From an uncultured Alphaproteobacteria bacterium (GTDB taxonomy: Bacteria; Pseudomonadota; Alphaproteobacteria; Caulobacterales; Caulobacteraceae): a stretch of DNA of 64,000 bases. The translations under genes and the position numbers were made by a program. Under the pieces are notes generated by a model. It did not search any database and had not been told where the DNA came from. It was given only the letters and a program-made list of their open reading frames with translations. The stretch spans positions 1-64,000 of the forward strand of contig CALETE010000031.1 of assembly GCA_937920085.1 (NCBI GenBank). The letters run 5' to 3'. Shown here in pieces: positions 1-9,480 of the stretch. Within the stretch, counting starts at the first letter, position 1. Each line of letters begins with the position of its first letter.

Positions 1-54
1 ATCACGGGGGCCGTCATCCCTGTGGACGGCGGCCTCATGGCGCGGAACGCCTAG
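1..54 (+). CDS. Short-chain dehydrogenase/reductase, C-terminal fragment
   Basis: The window opens inside a plus-strand reading frame of 17 codons ending in TAG. It encodes ITGAVIPVDGGLMARNA. The pattern G-x-x-x-x-V-D-G-G near the C terminus is the usual end of classical SDR oxidoreductases, where this loop packs near the substrate pocket. The rest of the gene lies outside the window, so substrate and cofactor cannot be judged. Its stop codon overlaps the stop of the convergent amidohydrolase gene in a shared CTAG. Confidence 0.7.
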   Translation: MTGAVIPVDGGLMARNA

Positions 55-1253
55 GCGACGGCCTCAACCCGGCCATGCACCCGGGCCTTAGGGAAGATCC
101 GCAGGAAGTTCTCAGCGTAGAACTTCTCCTTCACCTCTTCGCTGCGGCCTTCTAGGGCCGCCTCGAAACGTCCGATGGGGTTCCGGCCGCCTTCGATGTG
201 CGGATAGTCGCTGGAGAAGAGATAGAGGTCGGGGTTGGACTGATCGATGAAGCTGCCCACCTCTTCGAAGACGAAGGGGGTGAAGGCCATCTGCTGGGTG
301 AGCTGCTCAGACGGGATGCGCGACAGGCCCTGGAGGTTGGCGTCATTGCGGCTCCAGTGCTTGACCACCCAATCCAGGCGGCGAAGCATTTCCGGAACCC
401 AGCCGGCGCCCAGCTCGACGGCCGCGCCGCGCAGGCCTGGATTGCGATGGAAGACGCCGTCCAGCACCATCATGGTCAGGAACTGCTCAGGCCCTTCATG
501 CAGCAAGGCCACGTCCTTGGTGCGGAGATTTTCACCGCCGCCGAGCCAGTCCTTGGTGGGCGGGCGGCCATTGTTCATCCAGGCCTTGGCCAGCTGCAGG
601 GGCGCGCCGCCCACATGCAGAACAAACGGCAGGCCGCTCTCGGCCAGCTTTGCCCAGAAGGGATCGAGGTCCACATGCCCAGGCGAGCGATCGCCGCAGG
701 GACGGTGGGGGATCCAGACGGCCTCGAGCCCCTTGGCCAGGATGAAGTCGAGCTCAGCCACGGCCAATTCCGGATCATCGAGGGGGGCGACGCCCACCCC
801 CATCAGTCGGTCATCGGCGGCGCAGAACTCCGCCATGTGACGATTGTGGGCGCGGGTCGCGCCGTAGCGCAGGCGGGACTCCAGCTTGGTGCTCGGCGAA
901 AAGGGCATACGAAGACTATGGGTCGCGAAAACTAGCTGCTTCTTAAAGCCCAGTAGGTCCATGGCCTTGGTGCGATCGGAGGATTCAAAGGCACCTAGCG
1001 CCTGGATTTCCTTTGATTTTTCAATCAAGGCATCGCCGAGAGCGATCTGGGCAGCGACATGCTCAGGGCTATGATGGCCGCCCTGATCCATGATCACGGC
1101 AACTTCCTCGTCAGTGACGATGGACGCCGAATAACTGACCTCAGGAATCTCATCGCGCAGGCCTGGATCGGCATAACGCTTCAGAAAATCCGGAAGCTCC
1201 ATGATGTGGCTGTCGGCATCATAAAAGGCCCGGTGGCTCGGCGCATAAGGCAT
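51..1253 (-). CDS. Amidohydrolase-2 family TIM-barrel metal-dependent hydrolase
   Basis: Predicted cytoplasmic hydrolase or decarboxylase of the amidohydrolase-2 family (ACMSD-like) of about 400 residues. The N-terminal DADSH (D-x-H metal motif, residues 12-16), the mid-protein VLHVGG and the C-terminal SSDYPHIEGGRNP (strand-8 Asp followed by Pro-His) are family hallmarks. I chose the ATG at 1253 because GGGAG lies 7 nt upstream; an in-frame ATG at 1274 would add 7 residues without such a site. The substrate is unknown. Relatives act on aromatic carboxylates or are uncharacterised. The adjacent SDR tail and the acyl-CoA dehydrogenase/thiolase pair further on fit a general catabolic neighbourhood, but nothing shows a shared pathway. 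Confidence 0.85.
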   Translation of the reverse strand: MPYAPSHRAFYDADSHIMELPDFLKRYADPGLRDEIPEVSYSASIVTDEEVAVIMDQGGHHSPEHVAAQIALGDALIEKSKEIQALGAFESSDRTKAMDLLGFKKQLVFATHSLRMPFSPSTKLESRLRYGATRAHNRHMAEFCAADDRLMGVGVAPLDDPELAVAELDFILAKGLEAVWIPHRPCGDRSPGHVDLDPFWAKLAESGLPFVLHVGGAPLQLAKAWMNNGRPPTKDWLGGGENLRTKDVALLHEGPEQFLTMMVLDGVFHRNPGLRGAAVELGAGWVPEMLRRLDWVVKHWSRNDANLQGLSRIPSEQLTQQMAFTPFVFEEVGSFIDQSNPDLYLFSSDYPHIEGGRNPIGRFEAALEGRSEEVKEKFYAENFLRIFPKARVHGRVEAVA

Positions 1254-1301
1254 GATCGTCTCCCAAACTCGCATTTTTCTGCGATTGGGAGATATATTGC
1301 C

Positions 1302-3815
1302 TCAAGGCTGGGAAGCCGTCACCCCCACATCGACCAGGGCGCGGAACCGGTGAACGGGCGCAGGCATCTTAGAGCCCGCGCCCTTCACACTGCGCCAGAT
1401 GACCTCGTTCAACTGCCCCACGGGGGCCTTATCCTCATCGTCGAAATCCATTTTGGCGCTGGCCGCAGCACCCCAGGCGGTGGAAAGGTTCTTTGCGAAG
1501 AGGTCCACCTGAGCCGGAAGAGCCGTAAACGGTGTCAGGTCCGGCTTGTCAGAGAACGCGGCATAGAGCGGGGTCGCTGCCGCGTCGTACTGGCTCATGG
1601 GCGGAAGCCCGAGCAGGAGCTCGATGCTCCGAACCATTGAGCTCGTGGAATAGAGGGTCGAGTCCAGGGTGCCACGGCGGATATAGGGGCTGACCGCCAG
1701 GGCCACAGTACGCCGAGCGTCCACATGGTCTGCGCCGTCCTGCGCATCGTCCTCCACCACGAAGATCGCGGTGGTCGCCCAGTATTTGGAGTGGCTGACC
1801 CGATCGATCAACTGCCCCAGGGCCCAGTCATTATCAGCAACCATGGCCACCGGCGTGAAGGCACCGGCCTTGGTTCCACGGGTATGGTCTTCACCCATGG
1901 ACATGACCACAAAGTTGGGCAGCTTGGACGCAGGGTCGGAGCTATCAAAATTGGCCTCGAACTTATCGAATTCCTTCAGGAAAACCGTCAGATTGTCCCG
2001 ATCTCGCGCTTCGAAGCCCATATAGTCCTTGGCCACATGGCCGATCAGACCATCGACGCCCTCAGCTGCGTCCATCGTCCCGCCCTCGCTGACCCGCGCG
2101 GCGTATTCGCCATAGCTGCGATAGGTCAGGCCCTTCCGGCGCGCCAGATCCCAGATATGTCCAGCGGCGGGAACATAAGCCGGCGCAGGGTTGGACTTTG
2201 AATGACCGCCATAGGTCGCGGGCCACCACTTTTCATTGAAGTCCGTCGCATAGGCAGAGTTCGACCAGGAGTGCCCGTCAACACTGACCTCGCCGTCGGC
2301 ATAAAAGTTGTCAAAGGTGGCAAACTGTGTCGCCAAGGCATGGGCATTGGGCGTCACTTGAGCCCCGAAAATCGCTAGGCGCGGATCGCCATTTCCCTTG
2401 GGCAGATCACCCAGAACCTGATCATAGGTCCGGTTTTCCCGGATGATGTAGATGACATGTTCGATCGGAGACCCTGCACCGACATCACGCGGGATGACGC
2501 TGGGGGATTTGGAGGCACGGGCCTGGGCAAGCAGGCTGTCATTATAGGGAGAATTGCTGAGGGTCGCCTTCGTCCAGGCTGGCAGTTGCTTGGCGAGGTC
2601 AGACAGGTCGATCCGCTCAATCGCCGCGACCTGCAAGGACTTTACAGACTCAGTGCTGCCGCCCGGCAAGGGACTGTGCGGGCCTTTTAGATCAGGATAG
2701 GCCGCCTCACCCTTGCCTGCGCCCACATAGAGCGAAGTGCCGTCATCGGCTAAGGCAAGGGCCGAAGGATACCAGCCCGTCGGGATGAAGCCCATAACCT
2801 CACTGTGGGCCGGATTCTTGATGTCGATGACCGCAACGCTATTGTTGTCGGCATTGGCAACATAGAGAATTTTACGCTTCGGATCGATGCGAAGGGCGTC
2901 GGGTGTAGCACCTTCGGGTGCCAAGGGCGTCAACGTCGTGGACAGCCGCTCGACCACCTGCAAGGTCTTTGTATCGATGACATGAACGGTATTGTCCGCA
3001 GAGCATGCGACGAAGAGCCGACCATCAGGGCTGAGAGTCATATCGTTGGGGTTAGCCCCAACGCGGATGGTCGCCACAACCTTGTTTGAGGCGGTATCGA
3101 TCACACTGACAGAGCCGCTGGACCAATTAGAGACAAACAGCTTCGAGGCATCCTTGGAGAAAACCAGCTCATAGGGACTGATTTCGACCGGAATACGGGT
3201 CAGAAGGGCATGGGTTTTTACGTCAAAAACCGCAACATAGGTCGGGTTTCCGTCGACGCCGCGATTGGCTGCGTAGAGGATTGGTTCCCTGGGGTGGTGT
3301 GCAACGCCAGACCACCAAATCTGGTCCAAAGGCTTGGTTTCATCAAACTGGGCGACGGGTTCAGGGCTCAATCGGCCATTGGCGTAGGCGAAGGCGTAGA
3401 TAGGGGCCTTAGCAGCAATGCCGCCAGCCGCATTACCGCCTGAAACATAGAGAATCTGGCCATTGGGCGACCATGTCAGACCCAGCCAGGACGAGCGCAA
3501 CTTGATTTCCTGAACCACCTTGCGGGTCACGGGATCAATGACCGTCAGGCCATGGGGAAGATAGCCGGCATGATCCGCGATCAGCGCCTTACCATCTGGG
3601 GCAGGCAAGATTTTGAGGACCATATCCCCCGTTGTTCCGACCGACTGGCCAGCTGGGGTGATGCGCCAGCCATTGGGGAGTTCAAACCCACCGGTCACCG
3701 CATGCGGCAGGACCTGGGTTGCGGGACCGATCTCCCGGGGAGCGGTTTGGGCCATAGCTACGGAAGCCGCAGACGTCAGTGCCAAGGCCAGGGACGACCA
3801 ATACTTCCAAGCCAT
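1302..3815 (-). CDS. Secreted YVTN beta-propeller/phosphoesterase fusion protein
   Basis: Exported two-domain protein of 837 residues. A signal peptide (about residues 1-22, ending AMA) is followed by repeated surface-layer/YVTN beta-propeller blades over about residues 45-410, with repeating phrases such as KLFVSNWSSGSVSVIDT and ILYVANADNNSVAVID. A phosphoesterase domain (PF04185 type, related to phospholipase C and acid phosphatase) spans about residues 440-770, with IEHVIYIIRENRTYDQ, VSVDGHSWSNSAYATDF and VVEDDAQDGADHVDARR. The family cleaves phosphate esters using bound metal; the propeller probably positions the substrate or a partner. The ATG has AGAGGA upstream. The likely site is the periplasm or outside the cell. 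Phosphate scavenging is a reasonable guess, but the substrate is not visible. Confidence 0.88.
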   Translation of the reverse strand: MAWKYWSSLALALTSAASVAMAQTAPREIGPATQVLPHAVTGGFELPNGWRITPAGQSVGTTGDMVLKILPAPDGKALIADHAGYLPHGLTVIDPVTRKVVQEIKLRSSWLGLTWSPNGQILYVSGGNAAGGIAAKAPIYAFAYANGRLSPEPVAQFDETKPLDQIWWSGVAHHPREPILYAANRGVDGNPTYVAVFDVKTHALLTRIPVEISPYELVFSKDASKLFVSNWSSGSVSVIDTASNKVVATIRVGANPNDMTLSPDGRLFVACSADNTVHVIDTKTLQVVERLSTTLTPLAPEGATPDALRIDPKRKILYVANADNNSVAVIDIKNPAHSEVMGFIPTGWYPSALALADDGTSLYVGAGKGEAAYPDLKGPHSPLPGGSTESVKSLQVAAIERIDLSDLAKQLPAWTKATLSNSPYNDSLLAQARASKSPSVIPRDVGAGSPIEHVIYIIRENRTYDQVLGDLPKGNGDPRLAIFGAQVTPNAHALATQFATFDNFYADGEVSVDGHSWSNSAYATDFNEKWWPATYGGHSKSNPAPAYVPAAGHIWDLARRKGLTYRSYGEYAARVSEGGTMDAAEGVDGLIGHVAKDYMGFEARDRDNLTVFLKEFDKFEANFDSSDPASKLPNFVVMSMGEDHTRGTKAGAFTPVAMVADNDWALGQLIDRVSHSKYWATTAIFVVEDDAQDGADHVDARRTVALAVSPYIRRGTLDSTLYSTSSMVRSIELLLGLPPMSQYDAAATPLYAAFSDKPDLTPFTALPAQVDLFAKNLSTAWGAAASAKMDFDDEDKAPVGQLNEVIWRSVKGAGSKMPAPVHRFRALVDVGVTASQP

Positions 3816-3909
3816 GTCAGTTTCCTCTTACTCGGCGTTCGCAACCCATAAGAGGGTTTTGTGACACCTTGAGGTACGTCCCGCCCCTCGGCAAGGCGGC
3901 GATCAAATT

Positions 3910-5313
3910 TTACTTCTGGCGGACATAAACAATGGCAAACTTGTCGGCGTAAAGGCGCCTCCAACCTAGCCTGTGGTCAAAGACGGCGTTGATCTTCGCC
4001 TGCGGCGCAAAGATCGCCCAACCGATTTTCCTTGCGCTCAGGACAGCATCCAATGTCGGCTCGTCGCCGTCGACCAACTTGCCATATTGCGCCAGGCCCT
4101 CGTCTTTGAAGAGTTCGGCCCGGCTATCGATGTAGGGCTTGAGATCGGACCAGATCAGATAACCGCCAAAACCATACTGGTTTAGGACCGGCTCAGCGCG
4201 AATTTCGGCTGGCGTCGCGGCAAGGGCTGAAATTGGCGAAACCTGAGTGTCCACCCGAGGCAGAGGCACGGCGAGACGCAGGCCTAGCAAGACCAGAGCC
4301 GCGAAGAAGGACAGAGCAGCGACCATACGATGACGTTCCGGCCGCTCGCCCGCCCTGGCCAGAGCGATTGCAATTGGGCCACAGAGGATCATGGGAGCCA
4401 CCATGCCCAGCAGCATTTGATGACGCCCTTGGCTGAGCGACAGGTGTATAAGGATCGCCAGTAAGGCGGTCATGGCCGGTGCAAGTTTCATCGGCCGGGT
4501 CAGGGCAAACCCTAACAGGGTCAGTAGGACCACCTCCAGCGGCTCAATATGGCTGAAGTCTGCTGGACGCCATTCGCCAATGCCTCCCAAATTCTTGAGC
4601 CCTAGCAATCTGACCGGCAGCAATAACCCCTCGACCCCATAGGGCGTCACCATCGCAGCGGCCAAACAGGCAAGGCCAAATAGGGCCCATTGAAGGAAGA
4701 CTGCCCCCCGCTTGCCCCGCTGGGCAATGAAGAGCGCCTCAAGACCAAAGGGCCCTGCCAGCGCCAGTCCAAAGGCCCACCCGCCGTGGAGATTGGCCCA
4801 AAGCGCCATAAGGGGTGCCAGCCAGAGGGAGGGCGTGCGGCCCTGGTCTCGGGCCCTTACCAGTTCCGCAGACCAAAGGGCGACGAGGGGAAGGGCCAGC
4901 ATATGCGGCCGCGCCAGCAGGCTAGGCGTCATCAAACTCATGCTCAGCAGGAGCACGATCCCCAAGGTCATACCTTCAAGACGACGCGCCACGGTCTGAC
5001 CCAGAATCCAGATAGCCGAGCCGAAGCCAAGGGCGCAGATGGCGACAACTCCCGACCACCCCGCAGCCCGAAAGGCCAAGGCCATGATGGCCTCAGATAG
5101 CCATTCATGAGCTGTCCAAGCCTGCCCAGCCCGACCTGCAGACCATAGATCGATATGCGGTGCCTGCCCGTGGGCGAGGATCCATTCCCCGACCTTGACA
5201 TGCCACCAGGTATCGCCGTCGTTAAGGGTCACTGGGGCGAACAGGCCAAGAGCTAGGGCCGCCAGGGCAAACCCGGCGACAAGGCCGTCACGGCGATCGA
5301 GGACGACGTTCAT
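3910..5313 (-). CDS. Polytopic membrane protein of unknown function (GT-C-like layout)
   Basis: A 467-residue protein with roughly ten hydrophobic segments. After the first transmembrane helix comes a loop with NDGDTWWHVKVGEWILAHG. An acidic/aromatic motif in the first non-cytoplasmic loop, with many helices and a soluble tail (about residues 375-467), resembles GT-C membrane glycosyltransferases and their undescribed relatives. I do not recognise a specific family. The ATG at 5313 is preferred; a TTG two codons upstream is also in frame. It stands alone between the secreted phosphoesterase and the acyl-CoA dehydrogenase, on the same strand. A role in lipid-linked sugar transfer would be a guess. 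Confidence 0.75.
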   Translation of the reverse strand: MNVVLDRRDGLVAGFALAALALGLFAPVTLNDGDTWWHVKVGEWILAHGQAPHIDLWSAGRAGQAWTAHEWLSEAIMALAFRAAGWSGVVAICALGFGSAIWILGQTVARRLEGMTLGIVLLLSMSLMTPSLLARPHMLALPLVALWSAELVRARDQGRTPSLWLAPLMALWANLHGGWAFGLALAGPFGLEALFIAQRGKRGAVFLQWALFGLACLAAAMVTPYGVEGLLLPVRLLGLKNLGGIGEWRPADFSHIEPLEVVLLTLLGFALTRPMKLAPAMTALLAILIHLSLSQGRHQMLLGMVAPMILCGPIAIALARAGERPERHRMVAALSFFAALVLLGLRLAVPLPRVDTQVSPISALAATPAEIRAEPVLNQYGFGGYLIWSDLKPYIDSRAELFKDEGLAQYGKLVDGDEPTLDAVLSARKIGWAIFAPQAKINAVFDHRLGWRRLYADKFAIVYVRQK

Positions 5314-5367
5314 ACCCAAGAGCTAGACTTGCGAGACTTAAGGTCCGTTTAAGTCGGGCCTTGCCAC

Positions 5368-6582
5368 TCAGATACCGAGGACCGCCTTGGCCATGATATT
5401 CCGCTGAATTTCGTTGGTTCCCGCGTAGATCGAGCCGGCCCGGTCATTGAGGTATTTCGCGGTCACAGTCCAAGCATGGTCTGGGCCCGCCCCGAAACCA
5501 TCGGTTGGCGGCTTAAATCCTGGGGTTGGCCCACCCGCATAAGTCAAGTGAGGCTGGAAAGGCGCGGCGTATAAACCTCCGGCTTCCAAGGCCAATTCCG
5601 TAAGCTTTTGAGAGAGCTCGGTTCCGACAGTCTTGAGAAGCGAGCTTTCTGCACCGGGAGCTTCCCCCTGGCTGAGTTTTGACATGGTGCGCAGTTCAAT
5701 GGCCTCAAGGGCTTCGATCTCGATCTGAGCTTGAGCCAGCCTACTCATAAAGCTGCGATCCACGGTCAGGTTTTCGGCCAAAGCCATGGCTCGGATCTTT
5801 TCAAGACGCGTAAACAGACCCGGCGAACTGACGCCCCCACCCCGCTCGAACTGCATAAGGTACTTGGCCACGGTCCAGCCTTCGCCGACCTTGCCGACCA
5901 CATTGGCCTTAGGAACCCGGACATCAGTGAAGAAGACATCGTTCTGGATGTGCTCACCGCTGAGCATGATGATCGGCTTCACCTCGACACCTGGGGTCGC
6001 CATATCGATCAGCAGGAATGTAATGCCCTGCTGTGGAATGGACTCGCGACTGGTGCGGACCAGGCAGAAAATCCAATTGGCCACGTTCGCATGGGTCGTC
6101 CACAGCTTGTGGCCGTTGCAGACGAAGTCATCTCCATCCTCGACCGCGCTCATCTGCAAAGACGCAAGATCAGACCCAGAGCCTGGCTCAGAATACCCCT
6201 GACACCACCAATGCTCTCCGTTCAGCATCCGCGGCAGGAAATAGTTCTGTTGCTCGGGAGTGCCGTGTCCGATCAGGACAGGGCCACACATGCCAACCCC
6301 CATGGGCGACATAGGCGGTGCCCCGACCCGCGCCGTCTCTCGGGCCCAGATATAGCGCTGAACGACGCTCCAACCCGGCCCGCCAAAGCGAACCGGCCAG
6401 GCGGGTGCCACCCAGCCCTTGGCATATAGCTTAGCTTGCCAAGCCAGGGTGGTGTCATAATCAGCATAAACGCTGGTCATGCCCTTGCCCCGGCGGCGCA
6501 GGTCTGGCGTCAGCTCTGCGTTCAAGAACGCCTGGACCTCGTCCTGGAAGGCGCGGTCAGCATCACTCCAAGCGAGGTCCAT
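5368..6582 (-). CDS. Acyl-CoA dehydrogenase
   Basis: FAD-dependent acyl-CoA dehydrogenase of 404 residues, oxidising an acyl-CoA to its trans-2-enoyl-CoA. The three usual parts are visible: an N-terminal helical domain, a middle beta domain with the FAD/substrate stretch CQGYSEPGSGSDLASL and NGHKLWTTHANVANW, and a C-terminal helical domain ending NDRAGSIYAGTNEIQRNIMA, the signature before the terminal helix. The start is ATG at 6582; an upstream extension would run into the thiolase gene. It begins 7 nt after the thiolase stop and is probably co-transcribed with it. The chain length or branched substrate is not evident; many Caulobacterales carry numerous paralogues. Confidence 0.92.
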   Translation of the reverse strand: MDLAWSDADRAFQDEVQAFLNAELTPDLRRRGKGMTSVYADYDTTLAWQAKLYAKGWVAPAWPVRFGGPGWSVVQRYIWARETARVGAPPMSPMGVGMCGPVLIGHGTPEQQNYFLPRMLNGEHWWCQGYSEPGSGSDLASLQMSAVEDGDDFVCNGHKLWTTHANVANWIFCLVRTSRESIPQQGITFLLIDMATPGVEVKPIIMLSGEHIQNDVFFTDVRVPKANVVGKVGEGWTVAKYLMQFERGGGVSSPGLFTRLEKIRAMALAENLTVDRSFMSRLAQAQIEIEALEAIELRTMSKLSQGEAPGAESSLLKTVGTELSQKLTELALEAGGLYAAPFQPHLTYAGGPTPGFKPPTDGFGAGPDHAWTVTAKYLNDRAGSIYAGTNEIQRNIMAKAVLGI

Positions 6583-6589
6583 GGTCGGC

Positions 6590-7825
6590 CTACATCCGCT
6601 CGATGATGGCGGCAGGTGCCATGCCACCGGCTGCGCAGAGGGTGGCGAGACCGGTGTTCAGATCGCGGCGCTCCATCTCATCAAGCAGGGTACCGAGGAT
6701 CATTGCGCCGGTTGCCCCAATGGGGTGGCCGAGGGCGATGGCACCACCATTGACGTTGACGATTGCAGGATCAACCTCCAGGTCACGCATGAATTTCAGC
6801 GGGACCACAGCGAAGGCTTCATTGATTTCAACGAGGTCGATGTCCTTCATGGTCATGCCTGCCTTCTTGAGCGCCTTGCGGGCTGCGGGGCCTGGGGCAT
6901 TGAGCATCAACTCAGGGGAGTCACCCATGGTGGCGATCGACCGGATCCGTGCACGAGGTTTCAGACCATTGGCCATGGCGTATTCCGGAGATGCGATCAC
7001 CACAGCGCCAGCGCCGTCGACAACACCAGACGAGTTACCGGCATGGTGAACATGGTTGATCTTGAGGTCCGGATAAGTGGCCTCCACCAGCCGACGGAAG
7101 GACAGACCCTCTTCATCCAGGGGCATGTCATAGAGAGCAGCGAAGGCAGCCTTTAACTGACCAAGACCTTCCAGCGTGGTTTGTGGACGCGGATATTCTT
7201 CGGTCGCCAGGGCCAGGGATCCGTCGTCGTGATAGACTGAGATCAGGCTCTTAGAAAAATAGCCGTTGGCCAGGGCGTGCGCCGCCCGGCGCTGACTTTC
7301 GAGGGCCAGCTTGTCCACGTCATCCCGGGTGAAGCCTTCAAGGGTGGCGACCACATCGCCGCAAACACCCTGGTGGGGCTGGGGATGGATTTCCCGCAGA
7401 TGTGTGTTGAGCGAATCGAGCGTTGGACCTGACTGCCGCTTGAGGGTCGAGCCGTGGGACATGCTCTCGACACCACCGGCGATGACGAGGTCCTGGGCAC
7501 CGGACATGACGCCCATGGCCGCAAGATTAACCGCTGTCAGACCCGAGCCGCAGAAACGGTCCAGGCTCATGCCCGGTGCGCGCACATCAAATCCTGCGTC
7601 CAAAGCCGCCATGCGGGCGATGCAGGAGCCCTGCTTGCCGCTTTGCGTACCGCAGCCAGCGATGACGTCGTCGATTTCAGCGGTGTTGAGGCCGTTTCGT
7701 TCCGCCAGGGCCTTGAGGACCGTGGACAGGATTCTCTGCGGATGGACATTGGCCAAACCGCCCCTATCCACCTTGCCGACGCCGCGCGGCGTGCGAGCGA
7801 CGTCGATAATCCAAGCTTCACCCAT
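6590..7825 (-). CDS. Acetyl-CoA acyltransferase (thiolase)
   Basis: Thiolase of 411 residues that cleaves 3-ketoacyl-CoA with CoA, or condenses two acyl-CoA units. The nucleophilic cysteine is C92 in DRFCGSGLTAV. The second set of catalytic residues lies in EINEAFAV, the GHPIGATGA histidine loop and the C-terminal CAAGGMAPA loop, which carries the proton-shuttling cysteine. All are intact. It is followed 7 nt later by an acyl-CoA dehydrogenase, giving a two-gene beta-oxidation-type unit that may serve fatty, aromatic or steroid side-chain acids. It is divergent from the DUF3297 gene, with 118 nt between the two starts. Confidence 0.93.
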   Translation of the reverse strand: MGEAWIIDVARTPRGVGKVDRGGLANVHPQRILSTVLKALAERNGLNTAEIDDVIAGCGTQSGKQGSCIARMAALDAGFDVRAPGMSLDRFCGSGLTAVNLAAMGVMSGAQDLVIAGGVESMSHGSTLKRQSGPTLDSLNTHLREIHPQPHQGVCGDVVATLEGFTRDDVDKLALESQRRAAHALANGYFSKSLISVYHDDGSLALATEEYPRPQTTLEGLGQLKAAFAALYDMPLDEEGLSFRRLVEATYPDLKINHVHHAGNSSGVVDGAGAVVIASPEYAMANGLKPRARIRSIATMGDSPELMLNAPGPAARKALKKAGMTMKDIDLVEINEAFAVVPLKFMRDLEVDPAIVNVNGGAIALGHPIGATGAMILGTLLDEMERRDLNTGLATLCAAGGMAPAAIIERM

Positions 7826-7943
7826 TGCCTTACTCCCTTTGGCTGCCCTCGCAGCATGATGTGTTGACCCTAGTTTGAAACAGTCTCCCTTGGGTTAGGA
7901 AAGCATTTTTGCATCTTCGCGCTTTGGCGGCTATGACCCCGTC

Positions 7944-8204
7944 ATGACTGACGACACATCCCCCGCCCAAACCGAAACCCCTCCGGACCGTCTTAGCGTG
8001 GATCCGTCGAGCCCCTATCACAATGCTGACCTGCTCCAGCGTGGGATTGGCATCCGGTTCAAGGGCGTCGAAAAAACCAATGTGGAAGAGTACTGCGTCA
8101 GCGAAGGCTGGGTGCGGCTGGCGGTCGGAAAGACCCTGGATCGCCATGGCAAGCAGATGACCGTGAAGCTTCAGGGGCCTGTGGAGCCCTATTTCGAGTC
8201 CTGA
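7944..8204 (+). CDS. DUF3297 family protein
   Basis: Small protein of 86 residues. The first 15 residues are polar and probably disordered. The conserved part begins at PPDRLSVDPSSPYHN and continues through GIGIRFKGVEKTNVEEYC and SEGWVRLAVGKTLDRHGK, which I recognise as DUF3297 (PF11730). Function is unknown; there is no signal peptide or membrane segment. It lies between the divergent thiolase gene and the M20 amidohydrolase, with no sign of coupling to either. Confidence 0.88.
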   Translation: MTDDTSPAQTETPPDRLSVDPSSPYHNADLLQRGIGIRFKGVEKTNVEEYCVSEGWVRLAVGKTLDRHGKQMTVKLQGPVEPYFES

Positions 8205-8268
8205 GCTTCAGGTCCCTTGCCGATGAAGCGGCGTAAAGCCATGCTGACGCATTATAGCGGAGGCTGCC

Positions 8269-9480
8269 GTGGACCTAGTTACAGAACCCGAATCCTGGAT
8301 CGCCCTCGGCGAGGCGCTTCTGCCTGAGATGATCGCCCTACGTCGGGCCATCCATGAAGAGCCGGAATTAGGTCTTCACCTGCCCTTGACCACAGCCAAA
8401 GCCAAGGCAGCCTTGGCAGGCCTGCCCTTAGAAATTGTCGACAGCACCTCGACCACCGGTTTCATGGCGATATTGCACGGCCCGGCCAATGGCAGGACCG
8501 TTCTGCTGCGGGGGGACATGGACGCCCTGCCTATGAGCGAAGAGACCGGCCTTGAATTTTCGTCACAAACCCCCGGGGCCATGCACGCCTGCGGTCACGA
8601 TACCCATGTGGCCATGCTGGCCGGTGCCGCCCGCGCCCTCTGCGCACGCCGGGATCAGCTGGCAGGAACCGTGATCTTCATGTTCCAGCCGGGCGAAGAA
8701 GGCCATCACGGCGCCCGTTATATGATCGAAGATGGTCTTTTAGACCCACTGCCCGACGCCGCTTTTGCTCTGCACATTACGCCAAACGTCCCAACCGGCA
8801 TTTTTTCAGGGCGCGCTGGCGCGCTGTTGGCCGCCGCGGATCGGTTCGAAGTGGTGGTCACCGGACAGGGCGGGCATGCCTCAGCCCCTCACGCCAGCTT
8901 AGACCCCGTGCCGATTGCTTGTGAAATCGTGATGGCGATCCAGGCCATGATTACCCGGACCATCAACGCCTTTGACCCGGCCGTCGTGACAGTCGGTCGG
9001 ATTGAGGCAGGGACCACCAATAATGTCATTCCTGAGCGGGCGATTTTAGAAGGTACGATCCGCAGCTTTTCCGAACGCACCCGCAAAACGGTCCATGCCA
9101 ATTTGGAGCGTTTGGTTCCCGCGATTGCACTGGCCCATGGTGCCACTGCGATTATCGATATCGAGCCTGGGTTCCCGGTGACGGTCTGTCAGGAACCCGC
9201 CGTGCGCCTGGCAGAGCGGGTAGCGCAATCCCTGTTTGGGCCACAGGCCTGGCGGACCATGCCGACCCCTGCCATGGGGGCAGAGGATTTCGCCTATGTC
9301 CTGCAGAAGGTTCCAGGCGCCATGGCATTTCTAGGCGCGACACCAGAGGGTGGAGATTGGCGCAATTGCTGCGCCCTGCATTCCAATCGCATGGTGCTGG
9401 ATGAAGCCGTGATGGCGCGCGGTGTGGCCATGCATTGTGCGTATGCCGAGGCTTATCTGGCTGGCGGGTTTGAAGGATGA
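8269..9480 (+). CDS. M20 family amidohydrolase (hippurate hydrolase/IAA-amino acid hydrolase type)
   Basis: Cytoplasmic di-metal amidohydrolase of 403 residues that removes an N-acyl group from an amino acid or small peptide. Metal and catalytic motifs are present in order: MHACGHDTHVAML, FQPGEEGHHGARYM (Glu-Glu), HITPNVPTG, then the lid-domain GQGGHASAPHASLDP, and ATPAMGAEDF-like residues near the end. It starts with GTG at 8269, with a GGAGG-type site 5-6 nt upstream. Its last four bases (ATGA) overlap the start of the next gene, a secreted amidohydrolase, so translation is probably coupled. The pair, with the secreted M20 protein that follows, suggests uptake and hydrolysis of small peptides or acyl-amino acids. 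Confidence 0.9.
   Translation: MDLVTEPESWIALGEALLPEMIALRRAIHEEPELGLHLPLTTAKAKAALAGLPLEIVDSTSTTGFMAILHGPANGRTVLLRGDMDALPMSEETGLEFSSQTPGAMHACGHDTHVAMLAGAARALCARRDQLAGTVIFMFQPGEEGHHGARYMIEDGLLDPLPDAAFALHITPNVPTGIFSGRAGALLAAADRFEVVVTGQGGHASAPHASLDPVPIACEIVMAIQAMITRTINAFDPAVVTVGRIEAGTTNNVIPERAILEGTIRSFSERTRKTVHANLERLVPAIALAHGATAIIDIEPGFPVTVCQEPAVRLAERVAQSLFGPQAWRTMPTPAMGAEDFAYVLQKVPGAMAFLGATPEGGDWRNCCALHSNRMVLDEAVMARGVAMHCAYAEAYLAGGFEG

Noticed and set aside
198..935. Open frame of 245 codons on the plus strand
   Set aside because: Lies antisense to the amidohydrolase gene; its product is low-complexity, matches no family, and such frames are common opposite GC-rich genes.
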